From Nocardioides gilvus (GTDB taxonomy: Bacteria; Actinomycetota; Actinomycetes; Propionibacteriales; Nocardioidaceae): a DNA stretch of 64,000 bases. Made by a program: the position numbers and the translations under genes. The stretch is taken from positions 868,001 through 932,000 of the forward strand of contig NZ_QHKY01000001.1 in NCBI RefSeq assembly GCF_003194605.1, written 5' to 3'. The notes beneath the pieces were generated by a model. That model was not told the origin of the DNA, searched no databases, and was given only the letters and a program-made list of their open reading frames with translations. Shown in pieces: positions 46,163-54,009 of this stretch (position 1 is its first letter; each line of letters starts with the position of its first letter).

Positions 46163-47163
46163 CTGACCGGGTCCTCGAGGGTCGCGTACTGGGTGAGCAG
46201 CTCGACGGCGGCCGGCACCGAACGTACGCCGGCTTCCGCGGCCGGGAAGGGGATCACCAGGAAGCGCTCCTCCTTGACCGCGTCCAGCTCGGCGGTCGCG
46301 GGGTTGGCCCTGAGGTCCTGCATCTTCTGCTCGGCGGTGTTCCAGGCGGCGTCGACCAGCACGATCACGTCGGGGTCGGCGTCGACGATCGCCTCCCAGC
46401 CGAGCGAGGTCCAGGTCTGGTCGATGTGGGCGGCGACGTTGGTGAGGCCGATCTCCTCCATCACCATCTGCGGTGCGCCGGTGCCGCCGCCGACGAAGGG
46501 GGTGTCGACGCCCGATGACCACCACAGCGCGGTGGTGCCGTCGGGGATCGGCTCGCGGTCGGCTAGCCCGGCCAGCTCGGCGCGCTGCCGGGTGACCAAC
46601 TCCTCCGCGGCCTCGGGCACCCCGAAGATCTCACCCGCCTCGGCGAAGTGTTCGAAGAGCAGGTCGTAGGTCATCTTCTCGGGCGCGCCGGCGCTCTGGC
46701 AGGCCGACGGGGCGACGTACGACTGCACGCCCAGCTTGGCCAAGGTGTCGCGCTCACCAGCGGTGTCGGCGGCGAGGTTGGACTCCCACCCGGCGAAGAC
46801 CAGGTCAGGTTCCTTCTCGAGCACCACCTCCTGGCTGGGCGCCTCGGTGGAGAGCGTCTCGAGGCCGACCGCCTGCGCTTCGTACGCCGGTGGGACCGGC
46901 CCGTCGGGGAAACCGTGGCCGACGATCCGGTCCTCGAGGCCGAGGGCGAGCATCAACTCGGTGGTGGTCGACTTGATGGTGACGACGCGCTCGGGGGGCG
47001 CGTCGAAGCTCACCTCGACGCCGCAGTTGGTGACGGTGACTCCGGAGCCGTCGGCGGGCGCCGCGCGGGGGGCGTCGGTCTCGGAGCAGGCGGTGGCGGT
47101 CAGCGCGAGGGCGAGCGTGAGAGCACCCCCGGCGAGGCGGGCCGGCGTACGAGGGAAGTGCAA
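46159..47163 (-). CDS. ABC transporter substrate-binding lipoprotein, BtuF/FecB type
   Basis: 334 residues. Lipoprotein signal with lipobox ATAC and lipidated C26. Mature domain: VTVTNCGVEVSFDAPPERVVTIKSTTTELMLALGLEDRIVGHGFPDG, EVVLEKEPDLVFAGWESN, TYDLLFEHFAEAGEIFG, LWWSSGVDTPFVGGGTGAPQMVMEEIGLTNVAAHIDQTWTSLGWEAIVDADPDVIVLVDA. The sequence resembles the family labelled F420-0 ABC transporter binding protein in profile databases; F420-0 transport was proposed from genome context and is not proven, so B12 or siderophore binding is equally open. First gene of the three-gene operon; a structured leader precedes it. Confidence 0.85.
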   Translation of the reverse strand: MHFPRTPARLAGGALTLALALTATACSETDAPRAAPADGSGVTVTNCGVEVSFDAPPERVVTIKSTTTELMLALGLEDRIVGHGFPDGPVPPAYEAQAVGLETLSTEAPSQEVVLEKEPDLVFAGWESNLAADTAGERDTLAKLGVQSYVAPSACQSAGAPEKMTYDLLFEHFAEAGEIFGVPEAAEELVTRQRAELAGLADREPIPDGTTALWWSSGVDTPFVGGGTGAPQMVMEEIGLTNVAAHIDQTWTSLGWEAIVDADPDVIVLVDAAWNTAEQKMQDLRANPATAELDAVKEERFLVIPFPAAEAGVRSVPAAVELLTQYATLEDPVR

Positions 47164-47290
47164 GGGATCCTCCGGATCACGGGAGCGGGCAGGAAGCAGT
47201 CACCGACGGCAGTTGCCGCGGGAGATCCTTCGCCCCAATCCGGGATCGATGCACTCGACCATCACGGCCGAGGGATCACGCGTCTCCGAC
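47164..47290 (-). promoter_or_regulatory. Structured 5' leader of the BtuF/FecB-type operon
   Basis: On the reverse strand GGATCTCC (47221-47228) can pair with GGAGGATCC (47165-47173, the ribosome site) with a one-base bulge, and CGGCAACTGCCG forms a small hairpin between them (around 47207-47218). TATAGT (about 47288-47293, reverse) may be a -10 box. The arrangement could hide the ribosome site. I tested it by eye against the cobalamin riboswitch core and found only a fragment. Confidence 0.35.
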
Positions 47291-47330
47291 TATATACACC
47301 GGCCCCGACGAGCTGGCGGCGAGTGCTGTC

Positions 47331-47336
47331 TAGGGT
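47331..47336 (+). promoter_or_regulatory. -10 box of the BtuF-like gene
   Basis: TAGGGT, 6 nt before the ATG at 47343; leaderless arrangement. Confidence 0.5.
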
Positions 47337-47342
47337 GGCTGG

Positions 47343-48128
47343 ATGCACACCCTCCACGTGGACGACCTCGGCGTCGAAGTCAGTCTTCCCTTCCGCGTAC
47401 GTCGCGTGGTCAGCCTGGTCCCCAGCCTCACCGAGGCCATCGCCTCGATCGACGCCCGCCTCCTCGTCGGCGCGACCGAGTGGTGCACCCACCCCGGCGA
47501 CCTCGACGTCACCCGCGTCCGCGGCACGAAGAACCCCGACACCCGCGCGATCGCGGCGCTCTCCCCCGACCTCGTCGTCGCCAACAAGGAGGAGAACCGC
47601 GAGATCGACGTACGCCGGTTGCGCGACGCGGGCGTGCCGGTCTGGGTCACCGACATCGAGACCGTGCCGCAGGCGATCGCCTCGATGGAGCGGCTCTTCA
47701 CCGAGGCCCTGCGCTGCCCGTTGCCCGGGTGGTTGGTCGAGTCCCGTGCCCTGTGGTGTGGCGACCCGGCGCCGGTGCGCGCGCGCACCGCGACGGCGAT
47801 CTGGCGCGATCCGTGGATGGTCGTCGGTCGCGACACCTTCACCGGCGACCTGCTCGCCCGGGCCGGGCTGCCCGGCGTCTTCGACGACCACGCCGAGCGC
47901 TACCCGCACCTGGAGCTCGCAGCGATCGACGGTGCCGGCGCCGACGTGGTGCTGCTGCCCGACGAGCCGTACGTCTTCACTGCCGACGACGGACCCGAGG
48001 CGTTCACGCGGACCCCGACGCGCATGGTCGAGGGCCGACTGATCACCTGGTACGGCCCCTCGCTGGTCCAGGCGCACGCCGCGCTGACCGAGGCGCCCGC
48101 CGCGCTGGGATGTGCCGCTGAAGCGTGA
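47343..48128 (+). CDS. Helical-backbone metal receptor, BtuF-like, without signal peptide
   Basis: 261 residues. Two-lobed BtuF/TroA-like fold: RVVSLVPSLTEAIASIDARLLVGATEWCTHPGDLDVTRVRGTKNPDTRAIAALSPDLVVANKEENREIDVRRLRDAGVPVWVTDIETVPQAIASM. The opening VSLVPSLTE and GATEWCTHP are typical of 'cobalamin-binding protein' annotations. There is no signal peptide or lipobox, so the protein should stay in the cytoplasm, unlike transport BtuF. It is divergent from the importer operon, which suggests a shared ligand. Binding of B12 is inferred from the family. Confidence 0.82.
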   Translation: MHTLHVDDLGVEVSLPFRVRRVVSLVPSLTEAIASIDARLLVGATEWCTHPGDLDVTRVRGTKNPDTRAIAALSPDLVVANKEENREIDVRRLRDAGVPVWVTDIETVPQAIASMERLFTEALRCPLPGWLVESRALWCGDPAPVRARTATAIWRDPWMVVGRDTFTGDLLARAGLPGVFDDHAERYPHLELAAIDGAGADVVLLPDEPYVFTADDGPEAFTRTPTRMVEGRLITWYGPSLVQAHAALTEAPAALGCAAEA

Positions 48129-48222
48129 GGGGAGCCGCGGGCGGTGGGATCTCCGCTAACCTTCCCCGAGGTCGCGGGCCAGCGACTGCAGGTGTCGTGG
48201 GGGACGACGAGCAGGGGGACCG

Positions 48223-49932
48223 ATGAAGGCACGACGCACAGCGCTCGTGGTGTGCGGGCTGTTCCTGATGGTGCTCGGCGGGGCGACCGCGACCTACGTG
48301 GGGCCCGACGACACCCTGATCATCGGCTCGCACACGGCCGGTCAACCGGCCAGCGGCCAGGCCGTACGCACCCATCCGGCGATCACGGACTTCGTTAACA
48401 TCAACCTTCTCGTACGCGCCGAGGCGCCCAGCGGGGTCTTCCTCGGCTACGCGCACCGGGTCGACACCACGAGCCTGCTGGAGGGCCGACGCCACTGGAC
48501 CATCACGCGGATGTCGTTGGGCAACGTCGGCGGAGACATGACCGAGGGAGCCCAGTCGTCCTCGACCAAGGCGTTGCGGCCCGAAGGGATCGTCGGGTGG
48601 TTGGGCTCGACCAGCGGCGACTCCGTCGAACTCGCCGTCCCGCTGGACGGCACGCCGATCGACGTCGTCGCGGTGCCCGCCGCCGGTGACGAGCGGGTCC
48701 GGATCTCGCTCGGCGCCACCGTCAAGAACCTCTTCCTGAGCCAGTTGGGCGTCATCGGGGTGGGGTTGGTGCTGATCGCCTTCTCGTTCGTGCTCGGCTG
48801 GTGGGGGCGCCGCACAGAGGCCCGCGCGGGGACTGATGAGCCCTCAGCGTCCACACCCTCAGAGCCCACACCGTCGGCGACACCGTCCTCGAGCCAGCCG
48901 GAGTCCTGGGAGGCGGCCCTGGCTGCGGCTTCCGCAGCTTCCGCGGCGTCGGTGACCCCTTCCGCGGCTGCCGAGCCCGCACCCGCCGCTCCCCCGGTCA
49001 AGGCACCGGATCCCGAGGTCGCGCCCGAGCCTGAGGCGCCGCGCGGGGTCGCGCGCGAGTCTGAGGCGCCGCGCGGGGCGACATCCGAGCGTGCTGCTCT
49101 CCCCGTCACCGCGCCCCTCGCGCCTGTCGCGCCCCTCGCGCCCCTCGCGCCGACTGCGACCCCGACCGCGCCCGCACCCGCACCCGCCCGCCGACGCTTC
49201 AAGCGCCGTTTCCTGCTGCTGCTGGCGGTCTTCCCGTTGGCCCGGATCTTCCGCCGCCGCGCCCTCAACCGTCGCTCCTTCCTCACCCTGCTGCTCATTC
49301 CCCTGGCGCTCTTCGTGCAGTCCTGCGCGGTGCCGGGGCCGGCGGCCAGCAACGACGGTTCCCTGAGTCGTACGGGCCTCTCCCTCGCCGAGGCCGGGCA
49401 GTTGGTCGATGACCCGGTGGACGTCTACGCACCTGAGTTCATGACCTATCCGATGTGGGCCATGGTCGCCACCGGCGACCCGAACCGGATCCAGCTCCGC
49501 ACCCGCGCGCGCTTCTCGGCGAAGTGGCGCTCGCAGGGCACGGTGCGACTCGCCAAGGCATCCGAGGTGCCGGTCTCGGTCAGCAAGGCCATCGAGCCTG
49601 GTCCGGTGCTGCAGAAGCGTGCCGACGCGATGGCGACGGCGGTCGGCCTCTGGTGGGGCACCGGTCAGGCGGATGGCGTCGGGATCGACGGGCTCACCAA
49701 GAAGGCGCGCAGGACCCTGCTGAAGTCGGGGGTCGCTGCCACCGAGATCAATGTGTGGCCCGCCTCCGACGCTCCGCTCGTGCGCATGGTGGAGGTCTCC
49801 GGCGGTCACCTGTTGTGGATCGCCCACACCATCAGCACGCCTCAGGGACGGTACCGACTCACCACGGTCGCGATGATGGCCGCCGAGCCGCAGGTGCTCG
49901 GGAGCCGTCTCGCGAAGGCCTCGCAGGACTGA
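48223..49932 (+). CDS. Large membrane protein with internal lipoprotein-like signal, unknown
   Basis: 569 residues. N-terminal membrane helix (residues 7-27), an extracytoplasmic beta-rich domain (30-165), a second helix (170-194, LSQLGVIGVGLVLIAFSFVLGWW), then a 120-residue Ala/Pro/Ser/Glu-rich low-complexity stretch (205-322). At 323-367 comes RRRFKRRF, two hydrophobic segments and the sequence RRSFLTLLLIPLALFVQSC, which looks like a lipoprotein signal with lipobox ending at C368. The C-terminal 200 residues form a soluble domain (EAGQLVDDPVDVYAPEFMTYPMWAMVATGD ... MVEVSGGHLLWIAHTI). I do not recognise a family. It may be two ancestral genes fused, or the internal segment may simply be a membrane helix. 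Confidence 0.7.
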   Translation: MKARRTALVVCGLFLMVLGGATATYVGPDDTLIIGSHTAGQPASGQAVRTHPAITDFVNINLLVRAEAPSGVFLGYAHRVDTTSLLEGRRHWTITRMSLGNVGGDMTEGAQSSSTKALRPEGIVGWLGSTSGDSVELAVPLDGTPIDVVAVPAAGDERVRISLGATVKNLFLSQLGVIGVGLVLIAFSFVLGWWGRRTEARAGTDEPSASTPSEPTPSATPSSSQPESWEAALAAASAASAASVTPSAAAEPAPAAPPVKAPDPEVAPEPEAPRGVARESEAPRGATSERAALPVTAPLAPVAPLAPLAPTATPTAPAPAPARRRFKRRFLLLLAVFPLARIFRRRALNRRSFLTLLLIPLALFVQSCAVPGPAASNDGSLSRTGLSLAEAGQLVDDPVDVYAPEFMTYPMWAMVATGDPNRIQLRTRARFSAKWRSQGTVRLAKASEVPVSVSKAIEPGPVLQKRADAMATAVGLWWGTGQADGVGIDGLTKKARRTLLKSGVAATEINVWPASDAPLVRMVEVSGGHLLWIAHTISTPQGRYRLTTVAMMAAEPQVLGSRLAKASQD

Positions 49933-49939
49933 GTCGGCG

Positions 49940-49975
49940 CAGGGGCCGACTCAGGGGCCGACTCAGAGGCCGACC
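49940..49975 (+). repeat. 12-bp triplicate between convergent genes
   Basis: Three units of CAGGGGCCGACT (the third CAGAGGCCGACC) start 8 bp after the stop of the 569-residue protein; the last runs into the 3' end of the RibD-like gene. Possibly part of a transcription end region. Confidence 0.6.
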
Positions 49976-50712
49976 CGGGGCGCAGTCTGACGCACCGCCC
50001 ACCGCCCGATCAGAGTGCCGTCCTCCTCGAGCAACAGGAGCGGTTCGAGGGGCACATCGATCGGCGGCCCGGAGGTGATCCGCTTGTGCTCGCCGGCGAT
50101 CAGCCGAGGCACGATCGTGAGGCACAGTTCATCCACGGCGCCGGAGGCAACCATGTCGTGCAATGCGTACGGCCCACCTTCGCTGAGCACCTGGCTCCAA
50201 CCGCGGGCGGCCAGGGCTGTGCGCAATAGCGCGAAGTCGATCGCGTACGCCCCCAGCACGAGCACGTACTCGTCGCCGAGGAGTTGGCGCGCCTCCTCCA
50301 GTCCGGGTGCGTGCTCCACGGTCGCCATCAGCACCTGCCCGGGGTCGGCTCCGCGCAGCGTCGCTGGGACCTCCCCGGAGCGCGAGAGCACCACGATCGG
50401 CTTGGTCGTGGGTCGGTAGCCCTCGGCCCGCACGGTCCCGGCGCCGACGACGATCACGTCGGCGTACGAACGCAACGCGTGGAAGACCCGCTTGTCGGGC
50501 ACGTTGTTGATCCCGTCGGTGACCCCGTCCTCCCCCTGGGCCGCGCCGTCGACGGTGGAGACCATGTTGACCCGCAACCACACCCCGTCGGCCGCAGGCT
50601 CCGCGGCGTACAGCTGGGCCAGGAGCGCATCACTCACGTCGGGCGCCCCGACAGAGCCCTGGCTCTGCGCAAATTCGGGCGGACTGTTCCTCATCAAGAT
50701 GCGCATTGCCAC
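49963..50712 (-). CDS. RibD C-terminal-like reductase (pyrimidine reductase family)
   Basis: 249 residues. Dihydrofolate-reductase-like fold as in riboflavin-biosynthetic pyrimidine reductases: WLRVNMVSTVDGAAQGEDGVTDGINNVPDKRVFHALRSYADVIVVGAGTVRAEGYRP, KPIVVLSRSGEVP, VLSEGGPYALHDMVASGAVDELCLTIVPRLIAGE. Stand-alone proteins of this type in actinobacteria are annotated pyrimidine reductase or dihydrofolate reductase family; true role uncertain. It lies next to folP2 in an operon, so a pterin/folate link is possible. GTG 50712 overlaps the LigB-like gene by 19 bp; ATG at 50706 is an alternative start. Confidence 0.85.
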   Translation of the reverse strand: MAMRILMRNSPPEFAQSQGSVGAPDVSDALLAQLYAAEPAADGVWLRVNMVSTVDGAAQGEDGVTDGINNVPDKRVFHALRSYADVIVVGAGTVRAEGYRPTTKPIVVLSRSGEVPATLRGADPGQVLMATVEHAPGLEEARQLLGDEYVLVLGAYAIDFALLRTALAARGWSQVLSEGGPYALHDMVASGAVDELCLTIVPRLIAGEHKRITSGPPIDVPLEPLLLLEEDGTLIGRWAVRQTAPRVGL

Positions 50713-51266
50713 CTCACCACCCAGTACATGACGCCGAAGGGGTCCTCGGCGTGGTCCGTCGTCACACTCTGCACGTCAATCCCTTCAGAGACCAACGTGC
50801 TCCACACGCCGGCGCCGGCGACCAGGAGCTCACGACCCAGCGCGGGGTCGAGCCCGGACAGCCCGGCCACGTCGCCGCGCGCGAGCAACTCCCCCATCTG
50901 CTGGTCGTACGCCGCGGCTCGTTCGTCGAGGTGACCGGGGGCCTTCTCGCTGCGGCGCGCCGAACCGTTGGCCACCACCAGCAGATCGGTGGCGCCCGGG
51001 GTCGAGGCCTTGCCCAGCAGCGACTCGGCGACGCGCTCACCGAGGGCGTCGTCGGCGATCACCCGTACGTCCGAGTCGAGCCAGGCGACGGCGGCGACGC
51101 AGGCTGTACGCAGGTCGGCCACGGGGTCGCTCACCGAGGCATACTCGGGCAGCAACGCCGGGACGCACGGCACGATCACGACCCGTCTGCCCGTGCCCGG
51201 CATCGCCTCGAGACCGATCTCTGCGATGCGCGGCAGGTCGTGGGAGCCGGTCACAGGCGCGGTCAC
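50694..51266 (-). CDS. Class III extradiol dioxygenase-like (LigB-fold) protein
   Basis: 190 residues. The sequence VVIVPCVPALLPEYASVSDPVADLRTACVAAVAWL, RVIADDALGERVAESLLG, DLLVVANGSARRSEKAPGHLDERAAAYDQQMGELLARGDVAGLSGLDPALGRELLVAGAGVW matches the actinobacterial LigB-like family (Rv2728c type). These lack proven dioxygenase activity and some metal ligands may be lost; function unknown. GTG 51266 overlaps the folP2 stop (GTGA); downstream starts exist at 51254 and 51203. Overlapped on both sides, so it belongs to one tight operon. Confidence 0.78.
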   Translation of the reverse strand: MTAPVTGSHDLPRIAEIGLEAMPGTGRRVVIVPCVPALLPEYASVSDPVADLRTACVAAVAWLDSDVRVIADDALGERVAESLLGKASTPGATDLLVVANGSARRSEKAPGHLDERAAAYDQQMGELLARGDVAGLSGLDPALGRELLVAGAGVWSTLVSEGIDVQSVTTDHAEDPFGVMYWVVRWQCAS

Positions 51267-52126
51267 GCGAGGCCTCGGATCGCTCGGGTCGGCGGGCGAC
51301 GTCCGGCGATGGTCCACACCATGTCGACGGTCTGGCGGGTCTCGACGACCTCGTGCACGCGATAGATCCGGGCGCCGGCCAGGGCGCAGACGCTGGTCGC
51401 GGCCAGCGTGCCGAGCAGGCGTTCGCCGACGGGTTTGTCGAGGCTCTCGCCGACGAAGTCCTTGTTGGAGAGCGAGACCAGGACGGGCCACCCGGTGTCG
51501 ACCATCTCGGAGAGCCGGCGGGTGATCTCGAGGGAGTGGAAGGTGTTCTTGCCGAAGTCGTGGGCGGGGTCGATGACGATCGACTCACGCGCCACCCCGG
51601 CCGCCAGGGCGCGTTCGGCGTACGCGGTCGTGTCGGCGATGGCGGCGGCGACCACGTCGTCGTACTCGATGCGGTGCGGGCGGGTGCGCACCTGCACGCC
51701 ACCGGTGTGGGTGCAGATGATCGCGGCGGCGTGGGCCGCGGCCACGTCGACCAACTCAGGGTCGGCGCCACCCCAGGCGTCGTTGATCACGTCGGCGCCC
51801 ACGACGCAGGCGGCGTCGGCCACCTCCGCGCGCCAGGTGTCGACCGAGATCACCACGCCCGGATGGGTCTCACGCACGCGCGCAACGAAGTCGACGACCC
51901 GCGCCTTCTCCTCCGCGGCGCTGATCTCGACGCCGGGGGCCGCCTTGATGCCACCGATGTCGACCATCTCGGCGCCCTGGGCCACGACGAGGTCGACGCG
52001 CTGGAAGGCCGCGTCCTCGGCCCACGTCGCACCCTTGTCGTAGAACGAGTCCGGAGTGCGGTTGACGATCGCCATCATCAACGTCTCGTCGTCGCCGAAC
52101 GAGTGCGCTCGAAGTTTGAGGGTCAC
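51263..52126 (-). CDS. folP2: Dihydropteroate synthase family protein FolP2
   Basis: 287 residues, TIM barrel of the pterin-binding family. Core motifs: MMAIVNRTPDSFYDKG (pABA/pterin start loop), GAEMVDIGG, VISVDTWRAEVADAA, INDAWGG, SIVIDPAHDFGKNTFHSLEITRRL, NKDFVGESL. In mycobacteria the paralogue FolP2 next to gpgS does not replace FolP1 in folate synthesis and its role is unclear; the same order gpgS-folP2 is seen here. TATGGT ends 6 nt before the GTG. It leads a three-gene operon with the LigB-like and RibD-like genes. Confidence 0.88.
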   Translation of the reverse strand: MTLKLRAHSFGDDETLMMAIVNRTPDSFYDKGATWAEDAAFQRVDLVVAQGAEMVDIGGIKAAPGVEISAAEEKARVVDFVARVRETHPGVVISVDTWRAEVADAACVVGADVINDAWGGADPELVDVAAAHAAAIICTHTGGVQVRTRPHRIEYDDVVAAAIADTTAYAERALAAGVARESIVIDPAHDFGKNTFHSLEITRRLSEMVDTGWPVLVSLSNKDFVGESLDKPVGERLLGTLAATSVCALAGARIYRVHEVVETRQTVDMVWTIAGRRPPTRAIRGLA

Positions 52127-52132
52127 GTCATG

Positions 52133-52138
52133 ACCATA
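52133..52138 (-). promoter_or_regulatory. -10 box of folP2
   Basis: Reverse-strand TATGGT, 6 nt before the GTG at 52126. Confidence 0.5.
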
Positions 52139-52217
52139 GGCGAGGGCCGGGTGGGCGCAGAGGAGAGGTGCGGGAGCGCCCCGTCGCACCCGCCCGTGCA
52201 ACGCAGGTGCGCATCGT

Positions 52218-53135
52218 TCAGAGCAGCGGCGCGGCCGGGGGGCGTTCGGTGACCGGGACCGCCGACCGGCTCGGGGTGACGCCATCGGGGGCGGGCAGGT
52301 ACTGGGTGAGCGCGATCTCGTCGGCATGGTGGCTCCTGCTGGAGCGGGCCCACGCCGCGGTCAGGATCTGCGTCGCCATCGCCCCGAGGTCGAGCAACGA
52401 TTGGTGGCTGTGGTCGCGCCTGCCCAGGTCGACCTGCGCGATCGCGTCGACGCCGCGCGTACGCCACGTGTCGATGAGTGCGGCGAGCTCGACCGCGTAC
52501 CCGGTCGGCACCTCGAGCCCTGCGAAGTGGTCGCGCCGCACCGCCCACTCCCCGGCCAGCGGCTGCACCAGACCGGCCAGCGGTGGGAAGAGCAGCGCGA
52601 TCAGCGGGCGGGCGACGAGCTCGGTGACCCGACCCCCGTCGTACGCCCCCACCTCGCCGGGACGTTCGTAGAACCCCTTCACGAGTTGAACCGTGGGGTC
52701 GGTGAGCAGCGGGCCGAGGAGGCCCGGCACGAAGTGGGTGTCCCACTCGGTGAGGTCGGCGTCCATGAAGACGGTGATGTCGCCGCGGGTGACGAAGAGC
52801 GACTTCCACATCGCTTCACCCTTGCCGACGTACGCGCCCAGCTCCGGGCGGATCTCGGCGGCGCGGTGCACGACGGCGCCGGCATCAGTCGCGATCTCGT
52901 AGGTGCCGTCGGTGGAGTCGGAGTCGATGACCACGATCTCGTCGACCAGGGCGGCGGTCTCCATCAGCGCCTCACGGCAGCGGGTGACGACGTCACCTAC
53001 CGTGGCGGCCTCGTTGCGGGCCGGGACGACAAGGCTGACCGTGGTGTCGCCCTTGGCGCCACGGAGCTCGTCGAGCGACCAGTCCTGCCAGCGGTGGGTG
53101 CGGCGCGCGAACCAGTCGTCGGTCTCCGCTGCCAT
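52218..53135 (-). CDS. gpgS: Glucosyl-3-phosphoglycerate synthase GpgS
   Basis: 305-residue GT81 glycosyltransferase: UDP-glucose + 3-phosphoglycerate to glucosyl-3-phosphoglycerate, first step to glucosylglycerate and, in mycobacteria, methylglucose lipopolysaccharide. GT-A features: SLVVPARNEAATVGDVV, EIVVIDSDSTDGTYEIA, YVGKGEAMWKSLFVTRGDITVFMDADLTEW with the DxD metal motif, and FPPLAGLVQPLAGEWAVRRDHFAGLEVPTGYAVELA. TAGGCT ends 6 nt upstream of the ATG. It lies 91 bp from folP2 on the same strand. Confidence 0.93.
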   Translation of the reverse strand: MAAETDDWFARRTHRWQDWSLDELRGAKGDTTVSLVVPARNEAATVGDVVTRCREALMETAALVDEIVVIDSDSTDGTYEIATDAGAVVHRAAEIRPELGAYVGKGEAMWKSLFVTRGDITVFMDADLTEWDTHFVPGLLGPLLTDPTVQLVKGFYERPGEVGAYDGGRVTELVARPLIALLFPPLAGLVQPLAGEWAVRRDHFAGLEVPTGYAVELAALIDTWRTRGVDAIAQVDLGRRDHSHQSLLDLGAMATQILTAAWARSSRSHHADEIALTQYLPAPDGVTPSRSAVPVTERPPAAPLL

Positions 53136-53141
53136 GGCGTC

Positions 53142-53147
53142 AGCCTA
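53142..53147 (-). promoter_or_regulatory. -10 box of gpgS
   Basis: Reverse-strand TAGGCT followed by GACGCC and the ATG; the same TAGGCTGACGCC precedes the enoyl-CoA hydratase start at 53963. Confidence 0.55.
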
Positions 53148-53183
53148 GTGGGGGCGCCGCGGCGGGCGGGGTCGAGTCGTACG

Positions 53184-53963
53184 TCAGTCCTGCCGGACGT
53201 CGGCGCCGAACTTCGGCTTCTCCTTCGCCAGGAACGCGCGCACGCCTTCGTTGAAGTCGGGGCCGGTGTAGACCTCGCGCAGCATCGCCTCGTCGAAGTC
53301 GGGAGCTGCTTCCTGCTCGAGGGCGCGCGCGTTGATCTGGCGCTTGGTGGCCTGCTGGGTGGTGGCGGAGGCGGCGATGACCTCGGCGACCAGGGCGTCG
53401 ATGCTGCCGTTGAGGTCCTCGGTGACCTCGCTCAGCGCACCGACGCAGTAGGCCCGCTCGGCGTCGACGAGACGGCCGGTGAGCAGCATGGAGCGGGTGA
53501 TCGGCTCACCGAAGGCAGCGGCGCAACGGTGCACGATCGGAGCGGAGAGCGCGTTGCCGAGCGTCTTGGCGATCGGGTAGCCGAAGCGGGACTCCGGGGT
53601 CGCGATCCGGATGTCGCAGTGGGTGGCCACCGCCAGCCCGCCTCCGACGCAGACGCCGTCGATCGCCGCGATCGTCACCTGAGGGAGAGCGAAGAGCCCG
53701 TTGAGCAACTCTCCGATCCACCGCTCGTACTGCGCCGCGTCCGTCTCCAGGAAGTCCGAGATCTCGTTGCCCGCCGCGAAGGCGCGGCCACCGGCGCCAC
53801 GCAGCACCACGACCCGGATGTCGGGCCGGGTCGCCAGGTCCTCGAAGAGTCCGCGCATCTCCGCGTACATCGCCTTGGTGAAGGCGTTGTGACGGTGCGG
53901 ACGGTTGAAGACGACGGTCACGACACCGTCGGCGCTGGTGACCAGGAGTTCGGAATCGCTCAC
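53184..53963 (-). CDS. Enoyl-CoA hydratase/isomerase
   Basis: 259-residue crotonase. Elements: VVVLRGAGGRAFAAGNEISDFLETDAAQYERWIGELL and AIDGVCVGGGLAVATHCDIRIATPESRFGYPIAKTLGNALS (oxyanion hole), then AYCVGALSEVTEDLN. The second strictly conserved Glu of hydratases is not obvious, so isomerase or another crotonase reaction is possible. It starts with GTG, with TAGGCT 6 nt upstream. Independent of gpgS by 48 bp; same strand. Confidence 0.9.
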   Translation of the reverse strand: MSDSELLVTSADGVVTVVFNRPHRHNAFTKAMYAEMRGLFEDLATRPDIRVVVLRGAGGRAFAAGNEISDFLETDAAQYERWIGELLNGLFALPQVTIAAIDGVCVGGGLAVATHCDIRIATPESRFGYPIAKTLGNALSAPIVHRCAAAFGEPITRSMLLTGRLVDAERAYCVGALSEVTEDLNGSIDALVAEVIAASATTQQATKRQINARALEQEAAPDFDEAMLREVYTGPDFNEGVRAFLAKEKPKFGADVRQD

Positions 53964-53969
53964 GGCGTC

Positions 53970-53975
53970 AGCCTA
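53970..53975 (-). promoter_or_regulatory. -10 box of the enoyl-CoA hydratase gene
   Basis: Reverse-strand TAGGCT, then GACGCC and GTG, identical to the gpgS start region. Confidence 0.55.
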
Positions 53976-54009
53976 GAGCGCGCCCCGGACGCACCCGCGG
54001 CGGGGCAGA

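Noticed and set aside
47160..47345. Cobalamin riboswitch upstream of the BtuF-type operon
   Set aside because: Only a CCGC..CAACTG fragment fits; the other conserved boxes and their order are missing. Not called as a riboswitch, only as a structured leader.
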